Source: CAG-390 sp964384555
Lineage (GTDB): Bacteria > Bacillota > Clostridia > Oscillospirales > CAG-272
NCBI GenBank assembly: GCA_964384555.1
Contig: CAYLLA010000037.1
Coordinates: 1-17,304 of the forward strand
Direction of reading: 5' to 3'
DNA length: 17,304 bases
Position 1 is the stretch's first letter. Each line of letters opens with the position of its first letter. A program made the position numbers and the translations under genes. The notes under the pieces were generated by a model. The model ran no database searches and was not told the origin of the DNA. It was given only the letters and a program-made list of their open reading frames with translations. This document shows, in pieces, positions 8,501-14,585 of the stretch.

Positions 8501-8902
8501 TCTCGCGGACGGCGAGCGGTGGTGGAGACCATGCAGGATATCAACGCGCGCTGGAACGATGCTACGCAAAAAGATAAGGATCTTTTTGGCGCATTGCAAT
8601 TTGCCAACGAGTGCATGCTGCGCAATATCAAGTTCCTGCCTGTCAGTATAGAGCGCTCGCACGCCAAGGAATTTTTGCCGGAGGACGGTAATATCAGAAT
8701 GCCGTTTACGGCGCTTCCCGGTGTTGGCGAGAACGCCGCACTTGCGATAATGAACGCACGCGGGGACAGACCCTACTTTTCGGTGGAGGATCTCCAGCTG
8801 CGGGCAAAACTCAATAAATCGGTCATCGAGATATTGCGTACGAACGGCGTGCTTGACAGCTTGAGCGAGACCGCGCAGATATCCATGTTCGACCTATTGT
8901 GA
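5522..8902 (+). CDS. polC: PolC C-terminal part (PHP, 3'-5' exonuclease, polymerase core)
   Basis: Catalytic portion of the Gram-positive replicase. It contains, in order: a PHP domain start (RVELHLD, residues 14-20); an inserted DEDDh proofreading exonuclease (D104, E106, D189, H242, D247); the rest of the PHP domain (IGSACEAGEL, ATSDAHFL); palm with GSRGSVGSSF; a four-Cys zinc motif (CPKC...CPVC); PDIDLNFSG (D641, D643); KRTTGQHPGG; LKLDELGH (D766); fingers with GLTHGTDVWLGNAQ and MFPKAHAAAY; and a C-terminal clamp-binding-like end, QISMFDLL. All three polymerase aspartates and all five exonuclease residues are present. The second PHP metal ligand is Asp (D20) where PolC normally has His (HLH). 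The frame opens directly after a TAG. TTG 5522 or GTG 5531 could only start by reinitiation, since no ribosome site is visible, and ATG 5588 would remove the HLD motif. Readthrough from the upstream part, or a repaired codon, would give normal PolC. Ends in TGA. Confidence 0.88.
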   Translation: MCRVLRQDTDDSKRVELHLDTNMSAMDAIISPADAINTAKRWGHPAVAVTDHANVQGFPEAMIAAEKADMKVIYGLEAYFVNDSASPLFGEWSRPFADEVVVFDLETTGLSVVTCKITEIGAVKIKGGEVVDRFSTFVDPECHIPEEITRITSIDDDMVRGAPKITEALPQFLEFIGDDLLVAHNADFDTGFIRYAAKEQGLAFSNPYLDTVALSRYVNTDLKSHKLDAVAKYFGLGDFNHHRAVDDAEMLGLIYLRMLEKLEKFGIEDYARLISEIHANTDPLTLKTYHMIILVKDLVGLKNLYKLVSLSYLNYYRRVPRIPKSELDRYREGLIIGSACEAGELYSAIADNRSDADIEDIASYYDYLEIQPVGNNHFMIDEGKVPNEEALRDYNRRIVALGEKLGKPVVATSDAHFLNPEDEIYRHILLAGMKFKDADKSCPIYFHTTDDMLEEFSYLGADKAYEVVVTNPNAINDSIERIRPIPEGSFPPHLDGAEEELTEKCWTRAHNMYGDDLPEIVSSRLERELSSIIKNGFAVLYVIAEKLVHYSESQGYLVGSRGSVGSSFVATMAGISEVNPLPPHYYCPKCRYSDFSNPDGVGSGFDMPTRNCPVCGEKLAQDGQDIPFETFLGFYGEKSPDIDLNFSGDVQGRVHKFTEELFGAENVFRAGTLGTLADKTAYGFIAKYFESKGESVCRAEIDRIITHCVGVKRTTGQHPGGIIVVPREKDVYDFTPVQHPADDPKSDIVTTHFAFSYLHDTILKLDELGHDIPTKYKYLEKYSGISVMDVAMNDRTVYELFESTEPLGIPQADVGDKETKMLGLMVGTLGLPEFGTSFIQQVLVDAKPKNFADLMQISGLTHGTDVWLGNAQDLIKNGICDISHVVGTRDGIMLDLIRYGVDKNLSFKIMELVRKNKKGKPIPEDMVAAMREKGVPEWYIDSLRKIKYMFPKAHAAAYVMSAIRLGWYKVHRPVAFYCSILTVAPDGFDAAVVSRGRRAVVETMQDINARWNDATQKDKDLFGALQFANECMLRNIKFLPVSIERSHAKEFLPEDGNIRMPFTALPGVGENAALAIMNARGDRPYFSVEDLQLRAKLNKSVIEILRTNGVLDSLSETAQISMFDLL

Positions 8903-8996
8903 TGTAATGCAACATCATAAAACATAGATCAAAGCACAAAAACATAAAAACTCCAAACACAAAAACGCAAAACCACCCTATGCTGTAATGCTTTTT

Positions 8997-9021
8997 CGCG
9001 GTCATCAATTGTATGACCGCG
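8997..9021. repeat. Perfect 9-bp inverted repeat upstream of the EEP lipoprotein gene
   Basis: CGCGGTCAT (8997-9005) and ATGACCGCG (9013-9021) flank a 7-base loop. No T-run follows on either strand, so it is not a standard terminator. It lies in the 165-base A-rich gap between polC and the lipoprotein gene, 46 bases before the start codon. A weak promoter-like pair, TTGTAT (9009-9014) and CATAAA (9032-9037) with a 17-base spacer, overlaps the right arm, so an operator is possible. The rest of the gap (8903-8996) is A-rich, with a small dyad over the polC stop (TGATGT 8900-8905, ACATCA 8912-8917). I see no intrinsic terminator for polC. Confidence 0.45.
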
Positions 9022-9067
9022 GAATGCAAAACATAAATAATTCTCGAATAAAACGAGGTACAAGACT

Positions 9068-10840
9068 ATGAAAACAGCAACAGATCGAAGGATCGCCCGC
9101 GCCGCGCTGCTGCTTGCGGCGATACTTATGTTCACCATGCTCTTGGCCGCCTGCAACGGTAACGGAACAGGCGACGATCAGCCGGATGAGAGCACCGAGC
9201 CGACGGCAGAGCCGATAAAGCTCTCGGAGGGAGGACAGTCGTCCTATAAGATCATAAGGCCCTCTGATTGTTCAGGTGAGGTTCTTGAAACATTCAAGTC
9301 ACTCATGCGCTTTTTTAACCACGACCTTGAATGCGGCATGGAGCCGTCGGATGACTGGCTGATGCCGAATACCGATCCCGCGTCGATCCCCGAGATACTT
9401 TTGGGTTGCGTAGATCGCGACGAGAGCCGCGAGGCGTATGCCGAGACTCCGCGTGACGGATATCTTATAAAGCATATCGGCAACAAGATAGTTATTGCCG
9501 CGCACACAGAGGAGCAGCTCGCCATGGCCGCGGAGCATGTCAAAAAATTGGTCGAGCGCCGCGAGGACGGCAGTGTGTATATGTCGGCCGAGAGCGTGCT
9601 GACAGGCGGCAAGAGCAATACGGAATATCTTTTCAGCGGAGATGGTGCCGCAAGCCTTGCCGATTATAAGATCGTTTACAGCAATGTGGCAAAAAATACG
9701 CAGGCGCAAAAGCTTGCAAGGGCTATAAAGCGCGCGTATGGAATCGACCTGCCCGTTGTGGACGATAACGAGCCGGTTGGCGAATATGAGTTCGTTTTGG
9801 GCTTTACAAATCGCTCAAAGAGCGGCGATTTTGACGGCTTTAGGGGGCTTTACGAATATGCGGGCTACCGCGTGTTCATTCGAGATAAGAGCATATACAT
9901 CCTCTACGGCGATTCAAGCACTATGGCCACGTATGCCATCGACTCGTTTGTTGATGAATATATCACGCCGTCCCTGTCCCCGACCTTTGACATCGCCAAG
10001 GATACGCACAAGGATCAGCTTGCGGGTATGTCGCCATCCCCGACACTCATCGACGGTGCCAATGCCAGGATAATGTCCTTTAATATCCTCTCGGAGGAAT
10101 GGGACTCCGCGGCCGTCATGGACGGACGTGACTATAAGGTCGCCGCCACGCTGACATATTATTCACCCGATGTTGCCGGCGTCCAGGAGGTATCAGAAAA
10201 ATGGTACCAGAGACTTGAGGCGCTGATAGGGAGCGAATATGAATTTGTGGGTAAGACCATCCCCTCGGGTCAGTACAACTATACAGGTCTTATCTACAAC
10301 AAAAACAAAGCCAAGCTGATAGAGAGCGGACTTACTGTTTACTCTGTTGGCAACAGCCCGCGCCTGCGCCTGCTCAATTGGGGACTTTTTGAATCAAAGA
10401 GCAACGGTGAGCGGTATATCGTTTGCAATACGCATTACGATGCCAACCACACAGGCGACCATACACACATACGTGTACAGCAGGCCACCGAGATGGCGGA
10501 GCTCGTCAATAAGCTTGCCGCGGACTACGGCGTGCCGATCTTTTGCTGCGGCGATTATAACTGCGACGAGCAGAGCTTGCCGTTTGGTACCTTTATGAAA
10601 GCCACAGGCTTTATCGACCCGAAATACAAAGCGCAAAAGATCGATAATCCGGTAAAGACCTACCATAAGCTCGGAACCGGTGCGAGCACTTCGGCGGCCG
10701 TCGGCATCGACCATATCGCATGCTCGCCGAACGCAAATGTCCTTTATTATAATACGCTCCTCGGAGATTACTGGACGAACGCTTCCGACCATCTGCCGAT
10801 ATATATCGATATCTACCTTGGTACGACCGTCGCCGAGTAA
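9068..10840 (+). CDS. Surface lipoprotein with two tandem alpha/beta domains and an endonuclease/exonuclease/phosphatase (EEP) domain
   Basis: 590 residues. A lipoprotein signal peptide ends in LLAAC (C29), so the protein is predicted to be anchored on the outer face of the membrane, followed by an acidic Thr/Glu-rich linker. Residues about 60-180 and 195-300 look like two copies of one small alpha/beta domain. Each copy has YKI(I/V) at its start, a helix, an acidic-hydrophobic E-(I/F)-x-L-G strand, then GY-x-(I/V)...K-I-x-I and a helix with an Ala-rich end. They resemble domains that precede catalytic modules in glycoside hydrolases (GH67-N or GH20b-like), though this is only by eye. Residues about 333-588 are an EEP fold: N339 (SFNIL), E374 (VQE), H456 (NTHYD), D496 and N498 (GDYN), D548 and H549 (GIDH), D574 and H575 (SDH). 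The catalytic set is complete. Substrate (nucleic acid, sugar phosphate or phospholipid head group) cannot be told. The ribosome site GAGG (9055-9058) is 9 bases from ATG. Confidence 0.82.
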   Translation: MKTATDRRIARAALLLAAILMFTMLLAACNGNGTGDDQPDESTEPTAEPIKLSEGGQSSYKIIRPSDCSGEVLETFKSLMRFFNHDLECGMEPSDDWLMPNTDPASIPEILLGCVDRDESREAYAETPRDGYLIKHIGNKIVIAAHTEEQLAMAAEHVKKLVERREDGSVYMSAESVLTGGKSNTEYLFSGDGAASLADYKIVYSNVAKNTQAQKLARAIKRAYGIDLPVVDDNEPVGEYEFVLGFTNRSKSGDFDGFRGLYEYAGYRVFIRDKSIYILYGDSSTMATYAIDSFVDEYITPSLSPTFDIAKDTHKDQLAGMSPSPTLIDGANARIMSFNILSEEWDSAAVMDGRDYKVAATLTYYSPDVAGVQEVSEKWYQRLEALIGSEYEFVGKTIPSGQYNYTGLIYNKNKAKLIESGLTVYSVGNSPRLRLLNWGLFESKSNGERYIVCNTHYDANHTGDHTHIRVQQATEMAELVNKLAADYGVPIFCCGDYNCDEQSLPFGTFMKATGFIDPKYKAQKIDNPVKTYHKLGTGASTSAAVGIDHIACSPNANVLYYNTLLGDYWTNASDHLPIYIDIYLGTTVAE

Positions 10841-10885
10841 ACATCGAGCTGCCGATTATCAAATAACGAATAACGTATAACTAAA

Positions 10886-10937
10886 AAAGCCCATCCCTCT
10901 GCCGCGTGTAGGCGAGAGGGATGGGCTTTGCTTTTTT
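10886..10937. terminator. Strong bidirectional intrinsic terminator between convergent genes
   Basis: Perfect 15-bp stem: AAAGCCCATCCCTCT (10886-10900) and its complement (10915-10929), with a 14-base loop. On the plus strand it is followed by GC and T7; on the minus strand by a run of T from the A6 at 10883-10888. It serves both the EEP lipoprotein gene and the PAP2 gene, which face each other here. Confidence 0.93.
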
Positions 10938-10959
10938 TGGGGGGGCTTCGTCTGCTTTT

Positions 10960-11622
10960 TTATTTTTGCTTGTCGGATCGGCATATATTTGCAACATCAA
11001 ACTCAAGGATAAAGTCAAACAGCTTGTTTTGGCTGTGACCCTCAAGCAGGGCAAATATCGCTCGCGCTATGAAGAATGCGATCACGGCGGATGCGGCACC
11101 TATTATTATCCCCGCAAACGTATCGGAGGGGTAATGCGCCATAAGATAGCATCTTGAAAACGCCATCAAAACAACATAGATATAGCCGAGCAGCATTGTC
11201 TTCTTTTTTACAGAAAGGCAGAGCGCGGTAATGCCCGCGGCGGCGGCGGTAACGTGACCGGATGGGAAGGAGAATCCATCCTCAGCGGGTGAGCCTACGG
11301 CAAGCCACCAGTCTGTATAAGGCGCGACCGTCAGCGGCCGCGGGCGTGCAATAAGATCCTTTAGAATTATGTTGCCGATAAGAGCGCCACAGCATATCGC
11401 CCCAAACAGGCAAACGCCGGTGCGGCGTGTTTTTTTAAACAGCATCAGCACTGCGGCCAACGCAAAAAATATCAAACCCTTCTCGCCAATAAAGGTAACG
11501 GCACGCAAAAGCGGTGTGAGGATCGCACCCCCACATTCCGCGGCGGTGTGGCAAGCCTCAAGCAGTGGGGCATCGATCGGTGCGGCGATATTATTTATCA
11601 GCTCGGCGGCGGAGTTCATCAT
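10960..11622 (-). CDS. PAP2-family membrane phosphatase (possible undecaprenyl-diphosphate phosphatase)
   Basis: 220 residues with several hydrophobic segments, so an integral membrane protein. It carries the three conserved PAP2 signatures in order: K-x6-RP (K88 to R95-P96, in KDLIARPRP), PSGH (120-123) and SR-x5-H-x3-D (R157, H163, D167). The family removes phosphate from phosphatidic acid or from lipid carrier diphosphates; in Firmicutes the BcrC branch recycles undecaprenyl diphosphate for the cell wall. Which substrate applies here cannot be read from the sequence. Start at ATG 11622, with ATG 11619 equally possible. The ribosome site AAAGGAT (minus strand, 11634-11640) is rather far, about 11 bases. 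It ends in TAA, 23 bases from the shared terminator. It has its own promoter and is not an operon partner of the next gene upstream. Confidence 0.9.
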   Translation of the reverse strand: MMNSAAELINNIAAPIDAPLLEACHTAAECGGAILTPLLRAVTFIGEKGLIFFALAAVLMLFKKTRRTGVCLFGAICCGALIGNIILKDLIARPRPLTVAPYTDWWLAVGSPAEDGFSFPSGHVTAAAAGITALCLSVKKKTMLLGYIYVVLMAFSRCYLMAHYPSDTFAGIIIGAASAVIAFFIARAIFALLEGHSQNKLFDFILEFDVANICRSDKQK

Positions 11623-11690
11623 TTTTTATTTGTATCCTTTCGTTTTTAGGGGGGATATGCCGGCAATACGGCATTTTTTTCTTGAACTGT

Positions 11691-11719
11691 ATTATACAAC
11701 ATCTGCGGCGCTATTGCAA
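11691..11719 (-). promoter_or_regulatory. Sigma-A-type promoter for the PAP2 gene
   Basis: On the minus strand, TTGCAA (11714-11719), a 17-base spacer and a perfect TATAAT (11691-11696). The expected transcript start is near 11684, about 60 bases before ATG 11622. The leader contains a small dyad (11657-11662 with 11669-11674). The rest of the gap up to 11827 holds GC-rich short inverted repeats (near-palindrome 11776-11791; GCGCCC 11794-11799 with GGGCGC 11808-11813) but no T-run to mark a terminator for the next gene. Confidence 0.8.
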
Positions 11720-11827
11720 TATAAAAAACTTTTTTCGGGTATATCTAACAACAGACAATAGGTCAAGCGAGCCTGAGCTGCTGCAGCGGCTGTGCGCCCT
11801 GCCGAGAGGGGCGCTCTCGTTTGTGGA

Positions 11828-13288
11828 TCAGCCCAGCAGAGTTATAGGCATGTAGCCCGCACTCATTCTGCCCTCGGCCATTGCCTCCAGCACTATTCTG
11901 TTTACCGCATCGATATTATCGGGCGCGTTTATCACAAAATCCACATCCGCCGTACCGTTGCAGTGGGCGTTCTTTTCCGGCAATATCACACTGCGCGGAC
12001 CGCTGACGGTAAAGCCGTCGGGCAGCAGCCAGCGGAATTTCAAAAGATACGGCGGGTTTCCAAAGGTACGGTAATGGTTTATAAATTTCGCGTGTACAGC
12101 AAAATGTCCGCCGGGGGAGATGCGCGGGTCACCCTCAAGTGAAATTATCGCCGCGGCGTACTCAAAATCAACTCTAAACGAATACGGCGGGCGGGCGCTG
12201 AGCTCCCGTGAAAACTTATCGTCTGCAATTATCCGCTCGGTAATGTCTGCGGGTATCTCATCCGCACCGCTTGTAAATTCAACGTCGGCACGATGATGCG
12301 CCAAAACAGCGGGAGCTTGTTTCACAACTCTTTCGGTCAGCTCGCGGCAGGTCTTGGGCGGGCGTTTCATGTGCATGCGGCATTCGGCAAGCGTCGCGGT
12401 AACTATGCCGTCACCAATGTGTTGGCGCCAATCCTCGGGTATCGCCGCCGTGCCGCCGAGTATGCCGAGTATCGAGCCAACGGTTGCGGCAGTGCAATCG
12501 GTATCATCGCCGCAGTTTATGGCGTATATCATCGACTTTTTAAAGTCGCCGCCGCCCCACAAAAGCCCAAGCAGGGCGTATGTAACGTTTGACGGTGCTT
12601 CAAACCAGCCGTCACCTATGTCGGCATTCTGCTTAAATATCGCATCTCTTGCATCGCGGTAGTCCATGCCGGAACCATAGCATTCAAGCAAAAGCCTAAC
12701 GCTTGCCGCAAGCCTTGAATCCTCGGGTATCTTGGAAAGTCCTATGTCTATCAGCCGCCTGATATCACGCTCCGCAAAGGCCGCGCTTTCAATGGCGGAT
12801 ATAAGCATTGCCGCTACCGTGCCCTCGCCCGTGCCGTGGTCAACGCAGGCATCCTCGTATGCGTATTTCATGGCAATGTCCGGCGCGCCGGGAGCAAGAC
12901 AGGCCCAGATCTCGGTGCGTATCCATGCGCCGTTTGAGTGCTTCCAAGGGTTAAAGGCATCGCCTGAGAGCGGCGGCTGTATGCCAAGCTGCATGTTCGC
13001 TTTGCCTATGCCGTATTCATTCCAGTGCGGTGTGATATAGCTGAGCCACATCTCCCCGAGACGTTTGGCATCAAGCCCTGCAATGCCGCAGGTCTCTACT
13101 GCGGCAAGCCACATCAGCTGGAGGTCAAGGTCATCATTTGGGAGTATCACATTCGCCTCTGTGGCAAAGCCGTGAATGTCATGCATTGAGCGTATCCCCT
13201 CGTATGGTGTTCCCATGGTGCCGCCTATGTTTTTGCCGAGCCAACAGGCATACACCTTGTCGCGGTAGGAATCAAGGTTGAACTTCAT
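11828..13288 (-). CDS. ADP-ribosylglycohydrolase (DraG/ARH)-family enzyme with C-terminal beta-rich extension
   Basis: 486 residues, no signal peptide. Residues 1 to about 310 are the all-alpha ADP-ribosylglycohydrolase fold. It has the N-terminal GCxxG-like segment (ACWLGKNIGGTMG, residues 14-26), the first metal motif NDDLDLQ (D52, D53, D55) and the second motif CGDDTDCTA (D261, D262, D264), followed by the typical VGSILGILGG. The family cleaves ADP-ribose from proteins or small molecules using two metal ions, and all expected acidic ligands are present. Residues about 330-486 look like a beta-sandwich extension of unknown role, absent from minimal DraG/ARH enzymes. Substrate is unknown; a sugar- or nucleoside-linked one is possible. 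A very good ribosome site, AAAGGAGG, lies 8 bases before ATG on the minus strand. It ends in TGA. The neighbours are cell-envelope enzymes, with no toxin partner seen. Confidence 0.88.
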   Translation of the reverse strand: MKFNLDSYRDKVYACWLGKNIGGTMGTPYEGIRSMHDIHGFATEANVILPNDDLDLQLMWLAAVETCGIAGLDAKRLGEMWLSYITPHWNEYGIGKANMQLGIQPPLSGDAFNPWKHSNGAWIRTEIWACLAPGAPDIAMKYAYEDACVDHGTGEGTVAAMLISAIESAAFAERDIRRLIDIGLSKIPEDSRLAASVRLLLECYGSGMDYRDARDAIFKQNADIGDGWFEAPSNVTYALLGLLWGGGDFKKSMIYAINCGDDTDCTAATVGSILGILGGTAAIPEDWRQHIGDGIVTATLAECRMHMKRPPKTCRELTERVVKQAPAVLAHHRADVEFTSGADEIPADITERIIADDKFSRELSARPPYSFRVDFEYAAAIISLEGDPRISPGGHFAVHAKFINHYRTFGNPPYLLKFRWLLPDGFTVSGPRSVILPEKNAHCNGTADVDFVINAPDNIDAVNRIVLEAMAEGRMSAGYMPITLLG

Positions 13289-13337
13289 TTTGGTATCCTC
13301 CTTTTATTATTATAGATGTGCATATTTCCGTATCAGC

Positions 13338-13366
13338 ATTTTATCATGTTATCATTCAATTGTCAA
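13338..13366 (-). promoter_or_regulatory. Sigma-A-type promoter for the ADP-ribosylglycohydrolase gene
   Basis: On the minus strand, a perfect TTGACA (13361-13366), a 17-base spacer and TAAAAT (13338-13343). The transcript would start near 13331, about 40 bases before ATG 13288, in an A/T-rich region. It lies just downstream of the terminator of the carboxypeptidase gene, so this gene is transcribed alone. Confidence 0.85.
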
Positions 13367-13385
13367 TAAAAAATAAATATTAGCA

Positions 13386-13433
13386 GAAAGAAAAAAGCAT
13401 TCACCGTCTCCAGCGGAGCTGATGAATGCTTTT
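13386..13433 (-). terminator. Intrinsic terminator of the D,D-carboxypeptidase gene
   Basis: Perfect 11-bp stem: AAAAGCATTCA (13393-13403) and TGAATGCTTTT (13423-13433), with a smaller CTCC/GGAG pairing inside the loop. On the minus strand the stem runs into TTTTTTCTTT. It lies 28 bases past the TAA of the carboxypeptidase gene. Confidence 0.9.
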
Positions 13434-13461
13434 GCTCGATCTCGTACTATCCGATCACATA

Positions 13462-14280
13462 TTATTTGTCATACTCTGATGTGATACCAAAGTATTCTTC
13501 AAAGCAAAGACCGGAGGCCGTTATCTCCTCAGCAAGGTCAACGCCAAGGTAGCGCACATGCCACGGCTCGTAGATATAGCCGGTCTGTTCCTCCTTGCCC
13601 TTGGGATATCTTATTATAAATCCGTACTTAGCGCAATTTTCTGCGATCCATTTGGCCTCCTTGGTGTTGGCAAAGCTGTCTTCCACCGAGTTGAGATCCA
13701 TCGCAAGCCCGCTTTGATGCTCCGAGTGCCCGGGGCGCGCGGAGTATCTGTCCGCCTCGTCCTTACCGTCCTTCGCAACGTAATTATTGTACAGCCTCTC
13801 TTGACGTGCATATGAGCGATAGCCGGAAACGATGGTAAGCGTTATTCCGTCGCGGGCTGCGGCGTTCTTCATTTCCATAAATGCTATCTCCGCCGCATCA
13901 AGCAGACCGCCGGGCGCATAGTCGGCGGGCAGGGGATAGGACTTGTTTGCAACAAGTACGCCGTCAACATACCAAATGCCGTCAACATTCTCAAGCTTGT
14001 GAGTGACGGGAGGCTCGGTGGTCACCTCCGGCGCGGATGTGTCGGGCGTATCCGTCGTCAGCTCACCGCTGTCCTGCGTGTCGGATATGGCGGGGGATGC
14101 CACACCGCTGCTTGGCGTGTTGGGAGCGTCGGTGGAGGGGAGATCTGAATTATCCCCGGGGCCGGTACGCGAGCATCCTGCCGTCATGGCGCATATAAGC
14201 ATAAGCGACAGCGTGCCCGCAATGCATTTTTGCGGCAAAGAGCCGCTTGCCGTTCTTTTTTTTATGTCCTTTATCCTCAT
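13462..14280 (-). CDS. VanY-like D-alanyl-D-alanine carboxypeptidase lipoprotein (peptidase family M15B)
   Basis: 272 residues. The N terminus has basic residues, a hydrophobic core and a lipobox-like MTAGC (C36), then a long Ser/Thr/Pro/Asp-rich linker (about 37-93) that would span the wall, so it is predicted to be a lipid-anchored surface enzyme. The peptidase domain (about 115-265) contains SGYRS (152-156), SEHQSGLAMD with zinc ligands H188 and D195, and EPWHVRYLG with H241. The family trims the terminal D-Ala of peptidoglycan stem peptides, in some organisms as part of glycopeptide resistance; no vanR/S, vanH or ligase gene is near, so ordinary wall remodelling is more likely. The ribosome site is weak (AGGG, 9 bases before ATG). 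It ends in TAA. It is transcribed from its own consensus promoter. Confidence 0.93.
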   Translation of the reverse strand: MRIKDIKKRTASGSLPQKCIAGTLSLMLICAMTAGCSRTGPGDNSDLPSTDAPNTPSSGVASPAISDTQDSGELTTDTPDTSAPEVTTEPPVTHKLENVDGIWYVDGVLVANKSYPLPADYAPGGLLDAAEIAFMEMKNAAARDGITLTIVSGYRSYARQERLYNNYVAKDGKDEADRYSARPGHSEHQSGLAMDLNSVEDSFANTKEAKWIAENCAKYGFIIRYPKGKEEQTGYIYEPWHVRYLGVDLAEEITASGLCFEEYFGITSEYDK

Positions 14281-14434
14281 CTTATCTAACCCTGATATGT
14301 TTTCTGATTTTTGTTTTTATTTAACATTTAATAAAATTAAGCCCGCGCGCGGCAGGCCGCTTTCATTCATTGTTTGTGTTTTTTGATACAGAATTATACA
14401 GATCTGACCGATCCGATACTGATCCTGCCTCTTT

Positions 14435-14463
14435 ATTATATGCCCGCGGGGCTGATCTGTCAA
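14435..14463 (-). promoter_or_regulatory. Perfect-consensus sigma-A-type promoter for the carboxypeptidase gene
   Basis: On the minus strand, TTGACA (14458-14463), exactly 17 bases, TATAAT (14435-14440). Both hexamers match the consensus fully. The 8-bp palindrome CCCGCGGG sits inside the spacer. Confidence 0.88.
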
Positions 14464-14524
14464 GCCGCTTTTGTTAAGTTTTTTTTAATTGCAAAATAAA
14501 TGCCTGTTTTTCTCAATATAGCGT

Positions 14525-14553
14525 TTGACAACTGCCCTCATGTGTTGTATAAT
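14525..14553 (+). promoter_or_regulatory. Perfect-consensus sigma-A-type promoter for the CofE-like/SGNH operon
   Basis: TTGACA (14525-14530), exactly 17 bases, TATAAT (14548-14553). The transcript would start near 14560, only about 26 bases before the ATG, with the ribosome site TAGGAGGT (14568-14575) right at the 5' end. Such a strong promoter and short leader suggest high, largely constitutive expression unless a repressor acts. Confidence 0.9.
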
Positions 14554-14585
14554 ATGTATGAAATCATTAGGAGGTCTTGTCTCGA

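Larger units (their letters stand above)
14281..14585. promoter_or_regulatory. Divergent control region between carboxypeptidase and CofE-like genes
   Basis: About 305 bases without a gene. It holds two outward-facing consensus promoters (described separately) whose -35 boxes are separated by 61 bases of T/A-rich DNA including a T8 run. The carboxypeptidase leader would be about 150 bases and includes a GC-rich segment (GCGG/CCGC dyad around 14350-14360). A second TATAAT-like box on the minus strand lies near 14394-14399 without a good -35. The spacer of the minus-strand promoter contains the palindrome CCCGCGGG (14443-14450), a possible operator. Confidence 0.7.

Noticed and set aside
11657..11680. 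ATGCCG/CGGCAT hairpin followed by T7 on the plus strand, looking like a terminator
   Set aside because: No plus-strand gene precedes it; the stem is only 6 bp, and it lies in the 5' leader of the minus-strand PAP2 gene.
13462..14280. Vancomycin-resistance locus because of the VanY-like gene
   Set aside because: No ligase, VanH, VanX or two-component regulator genes are nearby; a lone M15B carboxypeptidase is common in Firmicutes.
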